Shown here in pieces: positions 16,804-25,400 of a stretch of DNA of 48,436 nt. The translations under genes and the position numbers were made by a program. The DNA comes from Chryseobacterium sp. FP211-J200 (GTDB taxonomy: Bacteria > Bacteroidota > Bacteroidia > Flavobacteriales > Weeksellaceae): the NCBI RefSeq assembly GCF_001643375.1, contig NZ_LSHB01000027.1, forward strand, positions 1-48,436, read 5' to 3'. The notes beneath the pieces were generated by a model, which ran no database searches, was not told the origin of the DNA, and saw only the letters and a list, made by a program, of their open reading frames with translations. The stretch's first letter is position 1. The number at the start of each line of letters is the position of its first letter.

Positions 16804-18795
16804 ATGCAAGAACAACAACATCAAATCAAGATCTACGGCTTTCTACAAAAAGCTGTATATGCAATCGTCGCATTGGACTGTGCTTCGCTTTTTTATCTGA
16901 ATGCTGATGTTCCGGTGGTTTCCAATTTGCTAAAAAATTTTTCAAAGCTGAGTTTTATCTATCCACCTATCAATGCCAAATTTGCAACCTTGATTTTGAT
17001 AGGATTAGTTGCGATTGGAACAAAAGCCAAGAAAAAGAAAGACCTCAATATTGCCACAGAAATTGTTATCCCAATAATTTTAGGATTACTGATGATTTTT
17101 TCATCGTTGGTTTGGCAAAATGAAGCAGGAAATACAAAGCTTCCAAAAGTATTTCCCGGTCTTAATCTCTATCAAGTAATTTATGCCGTACTATCTTTCT
17201 TAGGAGCCGTAATTCTACAAATAGGAGCAGACAGCATTTCAAAACTGATGCAGCAGAAAATGGGAAAAGACCGATGGAATGTAGAGGAAGAATCTTTCGA
17301 TCAAAATCAAGAACTGATAACTTCAGACGTCACAATCAACATCCCATACCTGTTCCGTTTCAAAAACAAAAGCAATAAAGGTTGGATGAACATCAATCCT
17401 TTTAGAGGAACGATGGTCATCGGAACACCGGGCAGTGGAAAATCGTTCGGAGTCATCAATCCTGCCATAAGACAAATGATTGCAAAAGGTTTCTGTCTCT
17501 GCATCTACGATTTTAAATTCCCCGACTTAGCGCAGATTGCATACTATCATTATTTGTTGAAAAAAAGTAAAGAATCTGACTACGATTACGATTTTCACGT
17601 CATCAACCTGAATGAAGTTGAAAAATCAAAACGAGTAAATCCGTTTCATAAAAAGTACATCCAAACTTTGGCAGAAGCCCAGGAAATGGCAGAATCAATG
17701 GTATCCTCTTTACAAAAAGGAGGTTCAAGTTCAGGAGGAGGCTCTGAAGCTTTCTTTACCCAATCTGCCATCAATTTCCTTTCGTCCTGCATTTACTTTT
17801 TTGCAACATTCGAAAATGGTAAATATTCTGATCTGCCACACATTCTTTCCTTCATGAACCGCAGCTACAAAGAGATTTTCGATATTCTTTTTACAAATGA
17901 AGAAATTTTCTCTTTGCTTTCGCCCTTCAAAACAGCTTATGATAACAAAGCTTTTGATCAGCTGGAAGGACAGATTGGAACTTTAAAAATATTCCTTTCC
18001 CGATTGGCAACTAAAGAAAGTTTTTGGGTGTTTTCGGGAGACGAAGTGGAATTAAAGATAACCGACAGAGATAATCCTTCCATTATTGTTCTGGCTTCAG
18101 ACCCGGGAACACAGGATATTAATTCTGCATTGTATTCTTCGGTATTAAACAGGACTTTAAGATTGATCAATTCCAAACACAATTTACCGGGAGGAATTAT
18201 TGCAGACGAATTTCCTACGATTTATATTCATAAAATTGATAACATCGTAGCAACTGCAAGGAGCAATAGGATTGCTGTTTTATTGGGGCTTCAGGAACTT
18301 CCACAACTTCGACAATTTTATAAAAAAGAAGTGGCGGACACCATTTCTGCAATTGTTGGAAATATTCTTTCCGGTTCTGCTAGAGACAAAAATACGCTCG
18401 ATTGGTTAGAGAAACTATTCGGAAAAATCAAACAAAAATCATACTCCCAATCTATTTCACAGCAGGGAACGACCACAAGTATCAATGAAAAAATGGATAA
18501 TATGATTCCTGCAGGAAAAATTGCGGCTCTGAAAACAGGAGAAATGGTGGGAATGATTGCGCAAGGAGAAGAAAATGATGCTGAGGAATATAAAACGTCC
18601 GCAGTCAACGGTAAGATAAATTTAGATATGAAAGCCATTCAGGAAGAAGAGAAAAATTATGTAAAAATACCTTCGTATTACTCTTTTGTAGACAAAAAAG
18701 GAAACAACCGCAAAGAAGAAGTACTGATGACCAACTTTAGGAAAATCAATAAAGAAGTAGAACTCATTGTGAACGAAAATATAAAAACTGCATAA
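16804..18795 (+). CDS. type IV coupling protein (VirD4-like ATPase)
   Basis: A 663-residue protein with several N-terminal hydrophobic helices (about 12-30, 55-75, 83-100, 120-140), then a cytoplasmic RecA-like ATPase. Walker A is GTPGSGKS (207-214) and Walker B is IIADEFPTIY (465-474, Asp468-Glu469). It should receive the relaxase-DNA complex and pump DNA into the channel. A short Ser/Gly linker (GGSSSGGGSE) lies in the all-alpha region, and the C-terminal tail is basic. Such genes in Bacteroidota elements are variously named mobC or traG; I leave the symbol blank to avoid confusion with the VirB4-like gene. The M23 gene starts 1 bp after its stop. Confidence 0.9.
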   Translation: MQEQQHQIKIYGFLQKAVYAIVALDCASLFYLNADVPVVSNLLKNFSKLSFIYPPINAKFATLILIGLVAIGTKAKKKKDLNIATEIVIPIILGLLMIFSSLVWQNEAGNTKLPKVFPGLNLYQVIYAVLSFLGAVILQIGADSISKLMQQKMGKDRWNVEEESFDQNQELITSDVTINIPYLFRFKNKSNKGWMNINPFRGTMVIGTPGSGKSFGVINPAIRQMIAKGFCLCIYDFKFPDLAQIAYYHYLLKKSKESDYDYDFHVINLNEVEKSKRVNPFHKKYIQTLAEAQEMAESMVSSLQKGGSSSGGGSEAFFTQSAINFLSSCIYFFATFENGKYSDLPHILSFMNRSYKEIFDILFTNEEIFSLLSPFKTAYDNKAFDQLEGQIGTLKIFLSRLATKESFWVFSGDEVELKITDRDNPSIIVLASDPGTQDINSALYSSVLNRTLRLINSKHNLPGGIIADEFPTIYIHKIDNIVATARSNRIAVLLGLQELPQLRQFYKKEVADTISAIVGNILSGSARDKNTLDWLEKLFGKIKQKSYSQSISQQGTTTSINEKMDNMIPAGKIAALKTGEMVGMIAQGEENDAEEYKTSAVNGKINLDMKAIQEEEKNYVKIPSYYSFVDKKGNNRKEEVLMTNFRKINKEVELIVNENIKTA

Positions 18796-18796
18796 A

Positions 18797-19672
18797 ATGA
18801 AAAAACGAAGATACACAGTTACTTTGATAGTGCTGTTTTACAGTTGCTTATCATTTGCACAATTCAATACACTTAGAGCAACAGTACCGAAAAAGTCTGA
18901 AAATCCAAAAGTATCAGAAAAATCCACTATGGTAGAAGGGATAAAACAAAAAAAGAATAAAAGATCTTGGAAAGAGGTTTTAAACATCACCACAAAATCA
19001 GATTTAAAAAATGAAACAGAGGGTTCGACGAAGTGGTTAACGAGTCAGATCGATTCTTTGAAAATGTTGATTAAAGAATATAGCAGTGTAAAAGAATTAC
19101 GAAGAAATGAGTTTGAAAAACTGAAAGATTCTTTGATGCTTCAAGCAGAGAATAGAGTAGAAGTCACAAAGCAAACATCAAAAAAACAGGAACTTTCTAC
19201 AACGTATGATTTTGTAGATGAACCGAAAGATTTTTTTTCAAAAATTGTAATGCCGGTTAAAAACAAAATTACAGTTACATCTTCCTATGGGACTAGAACG
19301 CATCCTATTTTCGGAACGAGAAAAACACACAATGGTATCGATTTAAAAGCCAGCTTCGAAAATGTGTATTCCGTTTTGGACGGAATTGTTACTGCAACAG
19401 GTTGGGACTCAAAGGGGGGTGGAAACTTTATAAAAGTAAAACATTTTGACCGTTTCGAAACCTCGTACCTACATCTCTCAGAGATATATTATCGGGCAGG
19501 AGAAAAAGTAAAAGCAGGCTTTATCATTGGGAAAAGCGGAAATTCAGGAAACTCTACAGGTCCACATCTGCATTTTTCTGTAAAAGAATTTGGACAAAAC
19601 ATCAATCCATCTCATTTTTTAAATGACCTCATAAAAGTAAACAATTTAATAGCAAACCATTATGAACACTAA
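18797..19672 (+). CDS. M23-family peptidoglycan endopeptidase
   Basis: A 291-residue exported protein (signal about 1-21, VLFYSCLSFAQ). A Lys/Ser-rich helical linker (about 30-145) is followed by a LytM/M23 domain at 150-285. Zinc ligands are visible: HNGID (His178, Asp182) and GPHLHF (His257, His259). It should cut peptide cross-links so the transfer apparatus can pass the cell wall, the task done elsewhere by VirB1 transglycosylases. The domain looks complete and probably active. The 3' end overlaps the next start by 11 bp. Confidence 0.88.
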   Translation: MKKRRYTVTLIVLFYSCLSFAQFNTLRATVPKKSENPKVSEKSTMVEGIKQKKNKRSWKEVLNITTKSDLKNETEGSTKWLTSQIDSLKMLIKEYSSVKELRRNEFEKLKDSLMLQAENRVEVTKQTSKKQELSTTYDFVDEPKDFFSKIVMPVKNKITVTSSYGTRTHPIFGTRKTHNGIDLKASFENVYSVLDGIVTATGWDSKGGGNFIKVKHFDRFETSYLHLSEIYYRAGEKVKAGFIIGKSGNSGNSTGPHLHFSVKEFGQNINPSHFLNDLIKVNNLIANHYEH

Positions 19673-20372
19673 TACTTTACCAACAGACGAACTGAAAAAA
19701 TACGGAATTATCAATGAAGATCTGTCATTCTCTAAGAAACTTAATGCAGATGATATTCAGAAATTTCTGAAGGGATACACCATCGTCGCGGACAACGACA
19801 AAAACAGAGCCACTTTTCAGCTTACGGATAATAACACCCAACTGAAGGTCATCTTTTTGGAACGGGATAAAAACCTATCGGAAATAATTAAAAACAGTAT
19901 GGTCAGAGTTGAGTATGCCAATGTTCAAAAGCTTTTACACAAGCTGTTACCGGTTTTTTCGACTCTTGAAAAGAAAGCTTTCATTTTCGACAAAGAAACC
20001 AGCAAAGTTGTTGAGTTTGACTTCATTAAAAATGCAAAGGAAATCACCGCAATTATTGCTGATAAAAAGGATACGGAAGAACTGAATCGTTACAGAACTG
20101 AATTGCTAAAAATGAAAAGTTTTCTTTTGGACATGATAAACCAGTATCCTGAAGCAGACAAAGTGATAACGAAAAATCTCACCATCGTTTCCAGAGAGAT
20201 CAATACCGTGGACAGCATAGCTACGAACCAAAAACAAATTTTCAAAGCAGGTGATTCCGATATTCAGCTGAATGGGAATGCCCCGGACTTGTATCAGAAT
20301 GCCAATCAAAGAAGAGACGATGACCTGGAGCAAGATGAAGAAGTGGATAAATTAAGAAATTTTAGAAGGTAA
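19662..20372 (+). CDS. element-associated protein of unknown function
   Basis: A 236-residue soluble, charged protein without signal or membrane helix. The N-terminal 70 residues (LKKYGIINEDLSFSKKLNAD, then FLKGYTIVADNDKNRATFQL) resemble the small beta-rich modules found in conjugative-element proteins of the DUF3945/DUF4099 kind, but I cannot confirm the family. The tail is very acidic (RRDDDLEQDEEVDKLRNF). It overlaps the M23 gene and lies 5 bp before the next gene, so it is part of the same transcript. Confidence 0.6.
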   Translation: MNTNTLPTDELKKYGIINEDLSFSKKLNADDIQKFLKGYTIVADNDKNRATFQLTDNNTQLKVIFLERDKNLSEIIKNSMVRVEYANVQKLLHKLLPVFSTLEKKAFIFDKETSKVVEFDFIKNAKEITAIIADKKDTEELNRYRTELLKMKSFLLDMINQYPEADKVITKNLTIVSREINTVDSIATNQKQIFKAGDSDIQLNGNAPDLYQNANQRRDDDLEQDEEVDKLRNFRR

Positions 20373-20377
20373 ATGAA

Positions 20378-21649
20378 ATGTATTATAATCTCACCTGGTT
20401 TGATAAGAATATAGTTCCTAGGACTAAGGGTTATAAAGATTTTGTAAACGAAATGAAAAATAGTTCATCTGAACATTTTTTCAGAGATGGTGAAAGAATT
20501 TTCACAGACAAAGAAAATTATTACATGAGGATTCTTGAGCACAGAAATTATAAAAGCAAAATAAATACTTCCGTACTGAACATAGAAAAATCCACGGAAA
20601 GCGAGATTAATCAAGAACAGTTGAATGATGTTAAAAAACTGATTTCTGAAAAAGAATTATCTGTTGCCGGTGGCAATCGTCATATTGAAACCACAATTGA
20701 GGGTTATAGTGCAAAGGAATTAATAAACTTATCGACTGAGGGATTAAAACATTTATTAAACCTAAAGAAAGAAGAGCTTCAAATCCAAAAAGAAAATGAT
20801 GATCTGAGTAAGATGAGTTTCATTTTTAATGAAATAAAAGAACTTGAATCTATCATTCAAAATAAATCAATTATAAACAATAAAAATCCACAAATTATGG
20901 AAAACAACAAAACATTTGACCAAGTAGAATACTTGAAAAACCAATTAAAATATCTTGGTTTTGGTGAAGCGGAAAAACTTCACAATGATTTAGAAAAAGG
21001 TATTAATTCCAAAAGACAACAATTCGAAATTAAAACAACCTCAGACAAAACTTTACCAGAAAACAAAGTAGATTTTACCTTGAAATTCAATAAATCTGAA
21101 GGCGGTGGTGTTTTTCTCAATTCTTACAACGCAAATTTGACTAGTGAAAAGAATGAAGAAATTTCACATAATTTTCCTATCAGTAAAGAAAACACTTTTA
21201 CTGCAAAAGAAGCAGTGAATCTTTTGGAAGGCAGAACGGTAAAAATAGAATTTAATAATCCGAAAACCGAACAGCTGGAACCCGCTTTTGTCAAACTCAA
21301 TTTCGACGAGCCAAAAACCGAAAAAGGAAATTACAACTTCCAGAATTTCTACAAAAATTATGGAGTGGACGCAGCTCAAATTGTAGAAAAATCGAATCTG
21401 ATCTTTGATAAACCTGAATGGAAGGAAAACACCATAAAATCTTTGGAAAAAGGAAATATTGTCAAGGTGAAATTTGAATTGGATGATAAAGTGATAGAAG
21501 GTAAAGCGGTGCTAAATCCTCAGTATAAAAATCTAAGTCTTTACGATCAGGATATGAACAGAATCAATACCAATAAACCTTTGGAAGGCTTGGAACAGGA
21601 TAACAAGCAAGAAAAAAATAATGTCAAAGAACAGAGCATTAAAAGATAG
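20378..21649 (+). CDS. two-part element-associated protein, DUF3945-like C-terminal half
   Basis: A 423-residue cytoplasmic protein. Residues 1-173 are a charged helical region (QEQLNDVKKLISEKELSV, LSTEGLKHLLNLKKEELQ). From Met174 (ATG at 20897) it changes to MENNKTFDQVEYLKNQL and then two beta-rich units with KVDFTLKFNKSEGGGVFLNS and NIVKVKFELDDKVIEGKAVL. These look like the repeated modules of Bacteroidota conjugative-element proteins. The in-frame Met174 is a plausible second start, so the gene may be a fusion or give two products. A strong terminator follows 30 bp after the stop. Confidence 0.6.
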   Translation: MYYNLTWFDKNIVPRTKGYKDFVNEMKNSSSEHFFRDGERIFTDKENYYMRILEHRNYKSKINTSVLNIEKSTESEINQEQLNDVKKLISEKELSVAGGNRHIETTIEGYSAKELINLSTEGLKHLLNLKKEELQIQKENDDLSKMSFIFNEIKELESIIQNKSIINNKNPQIMENNKTFDQVEYLKNQLKYLGFGEAEKLHNDLEKGINSKRQQFEIKTTSDKTLPENKVDFTLKFNKSEGGGVFLNSYNANLTSEKNEEISHNFPISKENTFTAKEAVNLLEGRTVKIEFNNPKTEQLEPAFVKLNFDEPKTEKGNYNFQNFYKNYGVDAAQIVEKSNLIFDKPEWKENTIKSLEKGNIVKVKFELDDKVIEGKAVLNPQYKNLSLYDQDMNRINTNKPLEGLEQDNKQEKNNVKEQSIKR

Positions 21650-21679
21650 ATAAGACTTACAACCAATCATTTATTTCCT

Positions 21680-21718
21680 AGCGGCAAGTCAAATTAATAA
21701 GGCTGCCGCTTTTTTTTA
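21680..21718 (+). terminator. intrinsic terminator ending the tra transcript
   Basis: Inverted repeat AGCGGCA (21680-21686) / TGCCGCT (21704-21710) followed by a run of T. It lies 30 bp after the 423-residue protein and 11 bp before the next start. It should end most transcription of the tra operon. Confidence 0.8.
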
Positions 21719-21729
21719 AATCTCCCAAA

Positions 21730-22407
21730 ATGAAAAAACTTATAATACTTCCTTGTTTATTTTTACTATTTGTCATTATTTCGTGCCACAAAGAGATTAA
21801 GTCGGAGAAAGGCGGAATCGATATTATCTCCAATGTTTACTTTGACGCATCCAAAGGACTGGATAAGATGCAGAATTTCCATTTGTCAAAGATGAATTAT
21901 TCAGGAAATCAGCTGTTAGAATTAGTTCCCGATCTTGCATTTCCCGAAATCAATAAGCAGCTCTATTATATTAAAGATTCACTCTGCTATTCATTAGATT
22001 CAGAGAGCAGCAACATCATCCTTTCCGATATTTTTGCTAAGCAAAATCCTTTATCGATCTGGAGTAAAAAAGAAGGTGCGATTTTTTCAAAAGAATGGAT
22101 TCCGAACTATAAAAACAGGAAAAACTTATCAGACACCATTTTATTCAATAAAAAATACAAACGATTTGAGATCAATTCCCCTTGGCATTATAGCCGATTT
22201 TACATTTATCCGTCGGATACCATCTTGCCGTATTCTCTTTATAGACACGCGGAAAAAGACTATCACGGAAGGCTTGAAAGGATTGATTCGTACAATAAAA
22301 AGAATGACATATTTGTTACACTCCAACTAATACCGAGAAAAAATTGGGACAGTGAAGCTCAAGAGATTTTTGAATATAATCACTTCATAAAAAAAAGAAA
22401 AAAGTGA
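21730..22407 (+). CDS. putative lipoprotein of unknown function
   Basis: A 225-residue protein with a lipoprotein signal (FLLFVIISC, Cys at about 19), so probably lipid-anchored in the envelope. The rest is Tyr/Trp/Lys-rich with no motif I recognise and a strongly basic C-terminus (FIKKRKK). Its stop overlaps the GTG start of the 1736-residue methylase/helicase (GTGA, 22404-22407), an odd pairing of an envelope protein with a cytoplasmic DNA-modifying protein. It lies just after the terminator, so it needs its own promoter or read-through. Confidence 0.6.
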   Translation: MKKLIILPCLFLLFVIISCHKEIKSEKGGIDIISNVYFDASKGLDKMQNFHLSKMNYSGNQLLELVPDLAFPEINKQLYYIKDSLCYSLDSESSNIILSDIFAKQNPLSIWSKKEGAIFSKEWIPNYKNRKNLSDTILFNKKYKRFEINSPWHYSRFYIYPSDTILPYSLYRHAEKDYHGRLERIDSYNKKNDIFVTLQLIPRKNWDSEAQEIFEYNHFIKKRKK

Positions 22408-25400
22408 ACGATCAAGAATTTTTTAATGAAATAATTGATGACATTTCTGTAACTGAGGGAAATAAGAAAGAACTAATTGTTTTCGCAGACAGTAATGATC
22501 AATTTTCATTTTTGGAGCTTCTTCAATTGAATAAGCAAATCAATAATAGAACACTTGTTACACTTAATTCCGTTTCAAATACTAAAAAGTTCCTCAATAG
22601 ATACCAGAATTATGATGGCAAAATGTTTCTTTGTCTGAGCGGTGACAGGACAGGAAATGAGATAACCAGGAAAATTCTTACGGAATTTGATGGTAAAAAC
22701 ATCAAAGACGTTCGACCTTTGTATGAAATTTCTGAAAGCAAGAATCAAAACCTGAGCGAATATTTAGAGAACAAATTAAATCGTCAAAATCAAAATACTA
22801 ATTTAGTTGAACCAAAAATTTCTGAAAATGAAAACGATGCAATTGAATCCGGAAGAACATCCAATTCTCAGCAATTGGGAAAAGGAACACCTGAAGAAAA
22901 CACTGGAGAACTTGGTTCAAAAATCAAATCCGAACAAAACGGAAATTACGGAAGCGGACAAACAGTGGGCAGCAACAATGCTGGAAATGGACTTGCAGGC
23001 ACAGAGCGGAGTAATTTGGGAAACCGATACCGAGGAAGAGGATCCTATGACGACTCACAACAGAATAATGTTGGAGAGACTCAAGGACGCTCCGTGGGCG
23101 GAATCGTACCCGGGAGAACTGTATCCGATAGAAGAAGACCTGATGGAGGACTTTCCGAGATAAGTGAGGAGTCAACAAATAATTTAGAGTTAGATGCTCT
23201 TATTTCAAAATATAAAGGGCAAAAACTGAATAGTGATCAAGTTGCGGAAGTAGTTTCTGCGGCTTGTTTTGTTTCCGAGAATCACAAGGTTATTCTCAAA
23301 GAAAATCTGAAAGTCACGGATGATTTAAAAGAAATCTGCAATCAATTCCAAAGTGGCGGAACCTCAAAAGAAGGCAGAGGAATTTTAGACGAATATTACA
23401 CACACGATAAAATTGTCGATGCAGTCCGTAATTTAATCAAAGACCATTTCAAAACTCAAAAAGAAATTTCGGTTTTAGAACCAAGTGTTGGAACTGGAAA
23501 TTTCATTTATGCTACTCACGAATTATCTGTAAATTCTAAAATTACAGGATTTGAAATCAACGAGACCACCGCGAAAATTGCCAAAATTCTGCATCCCGAA
23601 GCTGACATCAATCTTCGTTCGTTTGAAACTGAATTCATCGACGAGAAAGGCAACAAAAAAGGCTTTTCACAGCAATACAATTTGGTCATCGGGAATCCAC
23701 CTTATGGTGAACATCGTGGGCTTTATAAAGGATTGGGAGAAGAACCAAAAATTTCTAAATATGAAGATTATTTTGTAAAAAGGTCTTTAGATTCCTTAAA
23801 AACCGACGGCGTTTTGGCGATGGTTCTTCCATCAGCTTGGCTGAGCAGGCAAAAAAAATTGCAAAACGCCAATATTTTGGATGGATTTCGTTTGCCCAAC
23901 GGAGCTTTTGCAGGAACACAGATCGGAACCGATATTATCATTCTAAGAAAAAATAATCAAAATATTTCAAAGGATATTTCCCATTATTTTGAAAATAATC
24001 CAACAAGAATTTTGGGAGAAACCCGCGAAAAAACCAACCGTTTTGGTCGATTAGAAAAATATATTTACGGAAATTTAGATGAAGCTTTATTTAAGATTGA
24101 ACAGTTTAAAAATAGGAAAGAAACCCAACGGATCGGAAATCTGTTTGAAGATTTGTTTTTAGAGGAAGAACCTAAAGTTGAAAATAAAGTTCCTGTACTA
24201 AAAAAAGGAAGTGCAGAAATCGAAGATTCTGCGAGGATTGAAAGTCAAAATAAAAATGAAGTAAATATAACAGAAACTCAAGAAAAAATTGAATTGGTAC
24301 TTTCTAAGCTCAATAACATCAAGTTTAAATCTCCGACAATTACGACTGAAATAAGCAAGTACGAAAAACTGCACGAAGATCTGATCACAAAGCCGACATC
24401 GTTTTCTGATGAAAAATTAAAAGACCTTATTGAAAAAAGTGATAGAATAATTTCTATTCACAATACGAGAGCCGAGAAGGAATATCAACTTCAAACGAAA
24501 CCGGTAATAAAAAAAGGTGTTTTAAAATATCAATTCTCCAAACAGGATGAAATTGTAAATGCTTCCTTGCAAAATAGTTCTGAGATTACCAAAGAACAAA
24601 TTGAAGCATTCAGGGATACGTCTTATGACGGCACGCTCAACAATCACGAAAAACATTCCGAATTTTCAAATTATTCTGATGGAGTTTGGATTCACGATTT
24701 TTATTACACTGAAGGAAATATTTACGCAAAACTGGAACAATTGGAACGAGATTTTAGCCGAAGTTCGGCTTCCAATTTTTCAATTAAAGATAACATTGGC
24801 GCCGGCAATGCCGGTCAATACGAAAAACAAAAAGCATTATTAGAAAATGCATTACCAAAAACAAAATCGCTAGATGAGATTTATGTCAGTCCGAACCACG
24901 AGTTCGTACACAAGTTTGAGTTAGGTCAAACAGAAAAAGACCAATATAATCATATTACAAAGCGTACCGAATCTGTCATAATAGATTACAACCTTGCTGA
25001 AAAGTTCAAAGATTTTGTAGGCACTTTACCCAGTGATGCCTTCGCTGGCTCTTCATCTTGGGAAGTCAAAAGTTTTGTAGACAATGAAACTGTGACAGGA
25101 AGCGATAAAGAAAGAAATGCATTAGTCCGTGAAAGACGAAAAGCTGCAGCTAATGATCTCTTTTACAAATTTGTCCGTGAAGAATTATCAGAAGATCTAC
25201 GAGAAAGATTTGTAAAAGAATTTAATCGCAATTACAATAACATCAACGTTCCGGACTATTCTAAATTCCCTTTGTTTTCGAGGATCTACCTGCATTTTAA
25301 AGGTCAGGAATTGCGTTTGACCGAAGTTCAGAAAGCTGGAATCGGAAGACAGACCACAAAAGGGGTAGGGCTATTAGCGCACGAGGTCGGTTTTGGAAAA

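Noticed and set aside
22807-23163. 118-codon + frame overlapping the start of the methylase/helicase gene
   Set aside because: It lies entirely inside the Gly/Asn/Ser linker of the long gene in another frame. The linker type is normal for that family, and the overlapping frame shows no known motif.
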